A stretch of DNA of 5,328 bases, taken from assembly GCA_028872645.1 (NCBI GenBank), contig JAPKDK010000211.1, forward strand, positions 1 to 5,328, read 5' to 3'. The DNA is from Verrucomicrobiota bacterium (GTDB taxonomy: Bacteria > Verrucomicrobiota > Verrucomicrobiia > Limisphaerales > UBA1100). The notes under the pieces are model-generated. The model had not been told where the DNA came from, ran no database searches, and was given only the letters and a program-made list of their open reading frames with translations. The translations under genes were made by a program, and so were the position numbers. Positions 1 through 5,328 of the stretch are shown here, piece after piece (the stretch's first letter is position 1; every line of letters starts with the position of its first letter).

Positions 1-579
1 GTCCGAGAGTGCATATTCTCTTATGGCGTGAGCCCTTCCCGCTTTGTATGCTGCTTTGATTTTCGGGTATTCGCGTTTAAATAATTCCTCCCATTTAGGC
101 CTGTCGACTGAATCCTCGGCTACAGGAATGCTCTGTGCTTGCGCATCATCTGCCTGATCAAGCACATGAGCAAATTCGTGGAGAATGACATTAGAATTAT
201 CATTACCCTGTTTCATTCCATAGAGAACGCTATCCCAGTGCAAGGATACGTTTCTGCGACCAGCCCAGCCCGCGAACTCGCCGCGCTCATCCTTGAGAAG
301 TTCTTTCCAGATTTTGACCCGCTTCAATTTGAAATAGCTCTCATAGCCCCGACCCAAGATGAGCACGCAGGCCTCTGCCGCTACACAAATCCGCATCTCT
401 TCGGTGACTTCATCAAAGCCTTTCACTTCAAAGGCAACCTCATGCAAAAAAACATGCATTAAACCTTCAAGCTTGGTTTTAAAATCCGAAGGAAGACGGT
501 TGTAGAGAGCTGAACAATCGGAAAGGATTTTCCGTTGTTCATCGGTTAGCTGTTGCTTGAGCAATTCCTCTCTAGTCAC
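1..579 (-). CDS. mtfA: MtfA-family zinc metallopeptidase (M90), C-terminus cut by window edge
   Basis: Seen: the minus strand is open from a stop at 642-640 to the left edge. From a GTG at 579-577 it gives 193 residues. Near the start are LYNRLP (about residues 25-30) and a segment 'EGLMHVFLHEVAFE', then 'TEEMRICVAAEACVLILGRG', the family's N-terminal core. The zinc-peptidase motif HEFAHVLDQ has H134, E135 and H138 (bases 180-166). Known: E. coli MtfA is a cytoplasmic aminopeptidase that binds the Mlc repressor and so affects glucose PTS genes; its zinc ligands are two histidines and a later glutamate in a P-A-E motif. By spacing from HExxH, that glutamate should lie about four residues beyond the last one visible, so its absence is a window effect. 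The start is uncertain: no good Shine-Dalgarno precedes the GTG, but it leaves the expected short basic N-terminus. Whether the Mlc link applies here is unknown. Divergent from the secreted-protein gene at 686. Confidence 0.9.
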   Translation of the reverse strand, partial: MTREELLKQQLTDEQRKILSDCSALYNRLPSDFKTKLEGLMHVFLHEVAFEVKGFDEVTEEMRICVAAEACVLILGRGYESYFKLKRVKIWKELLKDERGEFAGWAGRRNVSLHWDSVLYGMKQGNDNSNVILHEFAHVLDQADDAQAQSIPVAEDSVDRPKWEELFKREYPKIKAAYKAGRAHAIREYALSD

Positions 580-685
580 GCGACAAACATAAAGTCCGGA
601 TATGTGCCGAACCAGTCTAAAGCAAGCCTCACGCCTTTCTCAGATATCTTGACGAGCCGAATATTTTCAGCACATCATAAAAGCG
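580..685. promoter_or_regulatory. Divergent intergenic region between mtfA and the secreted-protein gene
   Basis: This 106-base gap separates two genes transcribed outward, so it must hold both promoters unless the mtfA promoter lies inside the neighbour. On the plus strand TTGACG at 649-654 resembles a sigma-70 -35 box, and CATCAT at 673-678, 18 bases further, is a 4/6 match to a -10 box. That pairing would start transcription almost at the ATG at 686. On the minus strand no convincing pair is visible. No riboswitch, tRNA or strong inverted repeat is apparent. The promoter reading is weak, since promoter rules in this phylum are not well known. Confidence 0.3.
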
Positions 686-2266
686 ATGACTCGCTTTGCT
701 TTTATTCTGTTCGCTATTTTTCTGATATCCCCTGCGCTACAAGCAGCACGTCCACCGATGATTACATTACCGGCAATGAGCAAAGCCGGGGAAAGCGTGG
801 AAGCAATCTATATGCTCAACGGGGATATCATTAGCGGCAAGTTTGTGAAATTTGATCCTAAAATCGGCCTGATCTGGGAAGCTGCCGGCATCAAGCCCGC
901 GCTACAGATTGATCCGGCAGGTATCGATCGGGTGACGTTCAAAGGGCAAGCTCCAGCCAAGGCCCCGCAGTCGCGCATCCTGCTCAATAGCGGCAATGAG
1001 CTGACCGGCAAGATTGAGATTGTTGATGCTGACAAGGTGGTGATCAACAGCTGGTATGCCGGCCGGCTCGAGTTCAAGCGTACCGCCATAAAGGCAATCA
1101 TTCCTGCAAGAGGGGGAAGCGGGCAAGTCACGTTCAAAGGCCCAAAGTCAGAAAAGAACTGGGTCTTCAGCACCGCCAAGAATGCAGGTGGAAAGAAAGG
1201 TGTCCTAAATAACTTCATACCTCCGAAAGCCATCCCGGGTAATTTGCCAAAGAAAAATGTGCCCGGCGGTATGTTCCAATTCAAGGCCAACTCATTTGAA
1301 AGCACCGGCTCCGGCGCGATGGTAGGCCGAGAAGTTGAATTCCCCGACAAGTCGATCACTGAATTTGATCTGGATTGGAAAACACCAACGGGTCGGTCAT
1401 CCGCATACTTCAACCTGAACGTTAATTTTTTCTCGGACAACCTGAAGTCCGGAAGCAACGGGAACTCTTATTCGCTAAAGCTCAGTCAAACCGGTGCCAA
1501 CCTGTCCCGCCACGAGATGCAGGATGGAGAGCCTGTTTCAAACCGATTGGGATCAAACGCGCGGGTCAACCTCACCGGCATCGGATCCCGGGCTCGCTTC
1601 TCCTTCCGTGTGGACAGAAAGAAACGGACTTTCATACTGTTTATTAATGGCCAGAAAATTTCCAACTGGAAGGACAAGGGGGAATTCGCCGGAAAAGGTG
1701 CCGGCTTGGTTTTCACTTCCCGCGCCTCCTATCCCGTGAGGATCAGCAACATCAGCATCAAACAATGGGACGGCAGCCTGCCGGTGAGTTTCAAGGATAC
1801 GTTGGGGTCGCCCAAGGAGGACTTTTTGCGCTTGGCCAATGATGATACGATGTCGGGCAGTGTCATTAGCGTCCGTGAAAATATTATCCATTTGAAAACA
1901 ATCAGCTTTGGCGCCGTAAACGTACCCCTCAACCGCACGGGCTTGATTCAGTTCGCTGGCAATAATGCCCCGATAAATGAAAAGCTGCCGAAGGGAGTAG
2001 TGAACGCCAAGCTTAAGGGGTACGGTTCATTAACCTTCTCGCTGAAGAGCTGGAAGGATGGGAAACTGGAAGTTGAAAGCCCGGACTTCGGCACCGCAAC
2101 CATTGATGGAACCATAGTTGAGTCAATCACCTTCAATCAGAACAAGAAACGTGCTTCAGGTGGTAATGGTACACTCTCTAAAAAAGAGTTGAAAAAGCAG
2201 CTTCGCGACAAGGAGAAGGGGAACATCGCCCCAGTGCCTCAGCGTTTCCCAAGACCGAACAAGTAA
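686..2266 (+). CDS. Secreted beta-repeat protein with central LamG/DUF1080-like domain, function unknown
   Basis: A 526-residue protein. Residues 1-20 form a Sec signal peptide (basic MTR, hydrophobic FAFILFAIFLI, then a small-residue cleavage site LQA|A), so the mature protein is exported. Residues 43-87 and 99-140 are two related repeats of the type 'L-NGD-I-SGK...L-I...I..I-F'; two more follow at 383-425 and 440-485. Between them, about residues 197-362, lies a beta-rich region with 'FQFKANSFES', 'FSFRVDRKKRTFILFINGQ' and 'VRISNISIKQWDG', the pattern of concanavalin-like LamG or 3-keto-disaccharide-hydrolase (DUF1080) folds, ending in the usual I-S-N-I-x-I-x-x-W strand. The C-terminus (about 486-526) is a polar, lysine-rich tail without membrane anchor or sorting domain. 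Known: proteins of this style are frequent in Verrucomicrobiota and Planctomycetota and mostly uncharacterised. No catalytic residues can be named; binding of a sugar or surface polymer is only a guess. No Shine-Dalgarno precedes the ATG; the start is set by the signal peptide. Confidence 0.88.
   Translation: MTRFAFILFAIFLISPALQAARPPMITLPAMSKAGESVEAIYMLNGDIISGKFVKFDPKIGLIWEAAGIKPALQIDPAGIDRVTFKGQAPAKAPQSRILLNSGNELTGKIEIVDADKVVINSWYAGRLEFKRTAIKAIIPARGGSGQVTFKGPKSEKNWVFSTAKNAGGKKGVLNNFIPPKAIPGNLPKKNVPGGMFQFKANSFESTGSGAMVGREVEFPDKSITEFDLDWKTPTGRSSAYFNLNVNFFSDNLKSGSNGNSYSLKLSQTGANLSRHEMQDGEPVSNRLGSNARVNLTGIGSRARFSFRVDRKKRTFILFINGQKISNWKDKGEFAGKGAGLVFTSRASYPVRISNISIKQWDGSLPVSFKDTLGSPKEDFLRLANDDTMSGSVISVRENIIHLKTISFGAVNVPLNRTGLIQFAGNNAPINEKLPKGVVNAKLKGYGSLTFSLKSWKDGKLEVESPDFGTATIDGTIVESITFNQNKKRASGGNGTLSKKELKKQLRDKEKGNIAPVPQRFPRPNK
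812..1105 (+). repeat. First pair of protein-level beta repeats in the secreted protein
   Basis: Residues 43-87 (bases 812-946) and 99-140 (bases 980-1105) of the secreted protein share a pattern: a hydrophobic residue, N-G-D or S-G-N-E, two residues, S/T-G-K, a variable turn, a hydrophobic strand, a glycine-containing turn, then an I-x-x-I/V-x-F/I strand. The repeats are diverged and visible only in the protein, not as DNA repeats. They look like small beta-meander units. Confidence 0.6.
1832..2140 (+). repeat. Second pair of protein-level beta repeats in the secreted protein
   Basis: Residues 383-425 (bases 1832-1960, beginning LANDDTMSGSVISV and ending LIQFAG) match the first pair well. 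Residues 440-485 (bases 2003-2140, ending VESITF) match more loosely: the N-G-D/S-G-K turn is replaced by KGYGSLTFSLKSW, but the strand order and the closing I-V-x-S-I-T-F are kept. The fourth copy is therefore less certain than the third. Confidence 0.5.
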
Positions 2267-2285
2267 GAACGAGGCAAGCCAAGGC

Positions 2286-3251
2286 CTAGCGAATCGGACT
2301 TAGCTTTATGGTGATTTCGCGGGAATTCTTCCCCATACGATCAGTGGCACGGAGCTTGATATGTTGGCCGGGTTGTTTGGCACGGATACGGTTTAATAAA
2401 TCTTTGGTACGCTCAACGGGTTTGCCGTCGGCGGCCACAATGACGTCCCACTCCTTCAGCCCAGCCGTGGCGGCGACTCCATTCGCACGGAGCTGACGTA
2501 CTACCAGGCCGCGCACACCTTTCGGTAACTGAGCAATAAACTTCGGATCTTGCCCCCATAATTCCTCAACACCGGTCTGCATTGTTGCGCTGTGTACAGT
2601 TTCCTTTTTCTCCAGCAACCGACGTAATGATGCTAGCGGAGCCGCATAAGCTATCCCTTGATGCGCGCCATTGATCGTCATGGCCGCGCTCTGCACGCCG
2701 ATCAATTCGCCGTGCGCATTAACCCACGGCCCACCTGACGTGCCAATGGGAGATATGGCGGAGATGTGAAGAATTTCCCGGAACGCGCCATCATAAAACT
2801 CAAACGTCGGGCGATCGCGTGCCACGGTTCCGGATATCATCACATGATGCCGAAAGACCGGCGCCCCAAACAAATAAACCGGTTGCCCGGCCTTCGTATT
2901 GGCTTTGGCCAGGGATAGATGCGGATATGGCTGGTCGCGCGCAGGTAATTTGAGCAATAACAAATCATGGGCACGATCCCGCGCAACGAGTTGGATGGGA
3001 TGACGCCCCAAGGCCGTCGATTGGGCTTCGACCTTTGCTTCATCACCGGGAACCATGTGGTTGGCAATGAAAACATGCCCTTGTGCATCCACCACACTGC
3101 CTGAACCGGCTAAGCGGCCATTCACCAGAATCTCCACCGAAGCTTCTTTCAGTTTCGCATAAACAACGGGCTGCGTCTTTGGAGCCGCACAACCGACAAC
3201 TACACCAAACCACACTGTTATGATAATTGAATAGTCCAAGAATGTTCTCAT
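2286..3251 (-). CDS. Lipoprotein serine protease, HtrA/trypsin-like with one PDZ domain
   Basis: A 321-residue envelope protease. Residues 1-20 are a lipoprotein signal ending in lipobox VVGC, with C21 as the lipidation site, so it is probably membrane-anchored and periplasm-facing. The trypsin-like domain (about 30-215) keeps a full triad by family pattern: H65 in IANHMV (where HtrA has TNxHV), D96 in AHDLLLLKL and S172 in GTSGGPWVN. A single PDZ domain follows (about 227-318), with the peptide-binding loop GLVV at 248-251 and 'AGLKEWDVIVAADGKPV' as its core. Known: DegP/HtrA proteins degrade or refold damaged envelope proteins and often carry two PDZ domains; one-PDZ forms resemble DegS, but DegS is held by a transmembrane helix, not a lipid. 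The ATG at 3251 overlaps the larB stop by one base; a weak GGTGG (plus-strand 3262-3266) precedes it by ten bases. The substrate is unknown. The gene converges on the secreted-protein gene, 19 bases away. Confidence 0.9.
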   Translation of the reverse strand: MRTFLDYSIIITVWFGVVVGCAAPKTQPVVYAKLKEASVEILVNGRLAGSGSVVDAQGHVFIANHMVPGDEAKVEAQSTALGRHPIQLVARDRAHDLLLLKLPARDQPYPHLSLAKANTKAGQPVYLFGAPVFRHHVMISGTVARDRPTFEFYDGAFREILHISAISPIGTSGGPWVNAHGELIGVQSAAMTINGAHQGIAYAAPLASLRRLLEKKETVHSATMQTGVEELWGQDPKFIAQLPKGVRGLVVRQLRANGVAATAGLKEWDVIVAADGKPVERTKDLLNRIRAKQPGQHIKLRATDRMGKNSREITIKLSPIR

Positions 3252-3253
3252 TA
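3249..3253 (-). other. TAATG stop/start overlap of larB and the protease gene
   Basis: Read on the minus strand the bases are TAATG: TAA ends larB (3253-3251) and ATG starts the protease (3251-3249), sharing one A. Such overlaps usually mean the same mRNA and translational coupling by re-initiation, which supports treating the two as one operon and fixes the protease start. Confidence 0.85.
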
Positions 3254-4009
3254 TGAATTTGCCACCAAGGCATTGATTTGGCTGGCGGCGTAGGCGGCGC
3301 CGAATCCGTTGTCGATGTTGACGACAGTGACGCCACTGCCGCAGCTATTGAGCATACCGAGTAAGGCTGCCACACCTTCAAAACTCGCACCGTAGCCGAT
3401 GCTGGTGGGAACGGCGATGACGGGTTTGTCAACGAGGCCGGCCACCACACTGGGGAGCGCACCTTCCATGCCGGCGACGACAATCAACACATTTGCCGCG
3501 CGGAAATCTTCGGCACACGCAAGGAGGCGGTGCAGTCCGGCGACGCCGACGTCGTGGATGCGCTGCACGCGATTGCCCATGGCCTCGGCGGTGACGGCGG
3601 CTTCCTCGGCTACCGGCAAATCACTGGTGCCGGCGGAGAGGATGGCGATGGTTCCCGCGCGTGGTTTGGTTTTCTTTTTCTCAATGACCGCGCAGCGGGC
3701 AGTCTCGTGATGGACGGTTTTCTTGAATTTCTTTTTTAGAGCCTTGGCGTGGTCGGGCGTAATGCGGGTGATGAGGACGCGATCGTTTTGCTTGAGAATC
3801 TCAGCGGCGATTTTGACGACTTGCACGGGTGTTTTGCCGCTGCCGTAAATGACCTCCGGAAAGCCCTGCCGCAGCGCGCGATGTTGGTCCACCTGCGCGA
3901 AGCCGAGGTCGGTGATGGGCGCCGCGCCCAACGCAGCGAGTGCCTTCGCGCGGCTGATTTTTCCAGCGCGAAATTGATCGAGCAGCTTGGCAGCTTCGGT
4001 GGGGGTCAC
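3251..4009 (-). CDS. larB: LarB, pyridinium-3,5-biscarboxylic acid mononucleotide synthase (nickel-pincer cofactor)
   Basis: A 252-residue cytoplasmic enzyme of full family length. Known: LarB carboxylates the pyridine ring of nicotinic acid adenine dinucleotide with CO2 and splits off AMP, giving the biscarboxylated mononucleotide that LarE sulfurates and LarC loads with nickel; the cofactor serves lactate racemase LarA and relatives. Seen: an N-terminal helix-rich part leading to LGFAQVDQHRALRQGFPEV (36-54) and YGSGKT, then the PurE-like half with AGTSDLPVAEEAA (126-138), HDVGVAGLHRL, VVAGMEGALPSVV (177-189), VPTSIGYGASFEG and NSCGSGVTVVNIDNGFGAA. E182 and C223 sit where L. plantarum LarB has, as I recall, its catalytic Glu180 and Cys221. 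The start is a GTG at 4009, 17 bases after the glyS stop, with no clear Shine-Dalgarno; it gives the usual family N-terminus. It is not a true PurE: the N-terminal domain and cysteine motif separate them. larC, larE and larA are not in the window. Confidence 0.95.
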   Translation of the reverse strand: MTPTEAAKLLDQFRAGKISRAKALAALGAAPITDLGFAQVDQHRALRQGFPEVIYGSGKTPVQVVKIAAEILKQNDRVLITRITPDHAKALKKKFKKTVHHETARCAVIEKKKTKPRAGTIAILSAGTSDLPVAEEAAVTAEAMGNRVQRIHDVGVAGLHRLLACAEDFRAANVLIVVAGMEGALPSVVAGLVDKPVIAVPTSIGYGASFEGVAALLGMLNSCGSGVTVVNIDNGFGAAYAASQINALVANS

Positions 4010-4026
4010 GCGGCGAGTATGGGCGG

Positions 4027-5328
4027 CTACCGAATCTTCTCCAGCAAAAACGCCAGCAGCTCGCCAATCGGCATTCTTGTCTGCTCCATGGTGTCGCGGT
4101 CGCGGAGGGTGACGGTGTCTTTGAGTTCCTCGCCTTGTTCGCCGAGGGTGTCGAAGTCGATGGTGACGCCGAAGGGGGTTCCGGCTTCGTCCTGGCGGCG
4201 ATAGCGTCGGCCGATGGCGCCGCCTTCGTCGTAAAACACCGCCATGTGCGGACGCAGCAAGGTGCAGACTTCGCGCGCTTTGGCGACGAGTTCGGGTTTG
4301 TTTTTGAGCAACGGGAACACGCCCACTTTGTACGGCGCGATGCGGGGGTGAAATTTCATCACGACGCGGGTCTCTTCTTTGCCCTTGTCGTTGGTGATGG
4401 TTTCCTCGTTATACGCGTTGCAAATAAACGCCAGCACCGTGCGATCGGCACCGGCGGCCGGCTCGATGACGTGCGGCACGTAGCGTTCCTTGGTTTCCTC
4501 GTTGAGGATGGTCATGTCCTTGCCGCTGCCTGGGTACTTTGGCTTGCCGTCCTCGCCCAGCTCCACCACGAGCTTATCGCCTTCGCGCACGAGTTTGCCT
4601 TCCATGTGCGAGCGCAGATCAAAATCGCCGCGATGGGCGATGCCTTCCAACTCGCCGAACTCGCCTTCCTCGCAAAACGGAAAGGCATACTCCACATCCG
4701 CCGTGCCCACCGAATAGTGGCTCAGCTCGTCGGCATCGTGGTCGCGCAAAATCAATTTCGCAGGGTCGATGCCCAGATCCGTGTACCACTTGAAACGCCG
4801 ATCACGCCAGTAGGTGTACCACTTCGGCGATTCATCCGGATGACAGAAAAACTCCATTTCCATCTGCTCGAATTCCCGCGTGCGGAAGGTGAAATTGCGC
4901 GGGGTAATCTCGTTGCGGAAACTCTTGCCCTGTTGCGCGATGCCGAAGGGAATTTTCACGCGATTGCTATCCATCACGTTCTTGAAATTCACGAACATCC
5001 CCTGCGCCGTCTCGGGCCGCAGGAACGCCTTGTTCTCCTCATCACGCAGCGCGCCCACGTACGTCTCGAACATCAAATTAAAATCGCGCGGTTCCGTCAG
5101 GTCGCACGCCTCGTGTTCGCCGGGGCATTTGCTGGGTTTTTGCGGGCACTCGCTGCTGGCCACGTGATCCGCGCGGAAACGACTCTTGCACGTCCGACAA
5201 TCCACCATCTGGTCCGCAAACAAATCGTAATGGCCGGAAGTTTTCCACACGCGCGGATGCATGATGATGCTCGACTCAATACCCACCATTTGAAATGTGC
5301 TGGGCGTGCCCTCGGGCTGGGCCAACTC
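4027..5328 (-). CDS. glyS: Glycyl-tRNA synthetase, alpha2 (single-chain) type, N-terminus cut by window edge
   Basis: Charges tRNA-Gly with glycine using ATP; cytoplasmic and essential. The 433 residues present run from just before 'SSIIMHPRVWKTSGH' to the stop; roughly 60-70 N-terminal residues, including class II motif 1, should lie beyond the right edge. Numbering from base 5328: motif 2 is FRNEITPRNFTFRTREFEQ (137-155) with R138 and E140 for ATP; motif 3 is EPAAGADRTVLAF with R296, where relatives usually have GVDR; the anticodon-binding domain follows, with IGRRYRRQDEAGTPFGVT (372-389) and TVTLRDRDTMEQ. A C-x-x-C pair (C44, C47), H55 and further cysteines (C61, C68, C75) suggest a metal-binding insert. 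A charged stretch at about 242-268 looks inserted relative to the usual sequence. This is the one-gene form (also called glyQS), not the separate alpha/beta glyQ-glyS form. It is first of the visible minus-strand cluster. A TTG at 5325 is not the true start, since the conserved core continues upstream. Confidence 0.96.
   Translation of the reverse strand, partial: ELAQPEGTPSTFQMVGIESSIIMHPRVWKTSGHYDLFADQMVDCRTCKSRFRADHVASSECPQKPSKCPGEHEACDLTEPRDFNLMFETYVGALRDEENKAFLRPETAQGMFVNFKNVMDSNRVKIPFGIAQQGKSFRNEITPRNFTFRTREFEQMEMEFFCHPDESPKWYTYWRDRRFKWYTDLGIDPAKLILRDHDADELSHYSVGTADVEYAFPFCEEGEFGELEGIAHRGDFDLRSHMEGKLVREGDKLVVELGEDGKPKYPGSGKDMTILNEETKERYVPHVIEPAAGADRTVLAFICNAYNEETITNDKGKEETRVVMKFHPRIAPYKVGVFPLLKNKPELVAKAREVCTLLRPHMAVFYDEGGAIGRRYRRQDEAGTPFGVTIDFDTLGEQGEELKDTVTLRDRDTMEQTRMPIGELLAFLLEKIR

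Noticed and set aside
576..590. ATG on the minus strand at 590-588 as the mtfA start
   Set aside because: It is in a different frame and reaches a stop after four codons.
139..834. Two plus-strand open frames (139-462 and 553-834)
   Set aside because: The first is antisense to the MtfA catalytic core including HEFAH. The second crosses the mtfA start and the signal peptide of the 686 gene in another frame; neither has a recognisable motif.
808..1458. 216-residue open frame on the minus strand inside the secreted-protein gene
   Set aside because: It lies wholly antisense to a gene with a signal peptide and recognisable domains. Its own translation is proline/serine/leucine-rich with no motif, as expected from a mirror frame.
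1814..1820. Perfect AAGGAGG Shine-Dalgarno-like sequence
   Set aside because: It is inside the secreted-protein reading frame (coding for K-E-D) and no sensible reading frame starts at the right distance after it.
2270..2289. Short inverted matches (AGGC...GCCT) as a terminator
   Set aside because: The stems are only three to five bases, overlap each other, and have no T run on either side.
3251..4009. Reading the larB gene as PurE (AIR carboxylase)
   Set aside because: The C-terminal half is PurE-like, but the extra N-terminal domain, the length of 252 residues and the NSCGSG and GMEGALPSV motifs fit LarB.
3749..4204. 151-residue plus-strand open frame
   Set aside because: It is antisense to larB and the glyS end, both of which are strongly recognisable families; its protein looks like a mirror frame.

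Overview
The window looks like an ordinary chromosomal stretch from a bacterium of the Planctomycetota-Verrucomicrobiota-Lentisphaerota group, most likely Verrucomicrobiota. This rests on the style of the secreted protein at 686-2266 (short 'NGD-x-x-SGK' beta repeats around a concanavalin-like core, a layout common in that group), on the weak or absent Shine-Dalgarno signals, and on the gene mix. It is an inference, since there is no rRNA or other phylogenetic marker beyond a partial glycyl-tRNA synthetase.

Layout: (1) 1-579, minus strand: a zinc metallopeptidase of the MtfA family (peptidase M90), whose C-terminus runs off the left edge. It is absent from simple ORF lists because it is open at the edge and appears to start with GTG. 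(2) 580-685: a short divergent intergenic region. (3) 686-2266, plus strand: a 526-residue secreted protein of unknown function with a signal peptide, two beta repeats, a LamG/DUF1080-like beta-sandwich, two more beta repeats and a basic tail. (4) 2267-2285: a 19-base convergent gap with no visible terminator. (5) 5328-2286, minus strand: a tight three-gene cluster read in the order glyS (glycyl-tRNA synthetase, N-terminus off the right edge), larB (nickel-pincer cofactor synthesis) and a lipoprotein serine protease of the HtrA/trypsin type with one PDZ domain. glyS and larB are 17 bases apart; larB and the protease overlap by one base (TAATG).

How they work together: the three minus-strand genes are probably co-transcribed, but their roles differ: translation in the cytoplasm, cofactor synthesis in the cytoplasm, and proteolysis at the cell envelope. 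LarB implies that the organism makes the nickel-pincer nucleotide, or once did; its partners larC and larE and an acceptor enzyme (LarA-type racemase) are not in the window. Nothing ties the MtfA peptidase or the secreted beta-repeat protein to the cluster.

I found no mobile element, CRISPR array, RNA gene or clear novel system. The most interesting points are the internal 2+1+2 repeat layout of the secreted protein, the unusual larB-protease coupling, a charged insertion in the glycyl-tRNA synthetase, and a possible leaderless start for the secreted protein.
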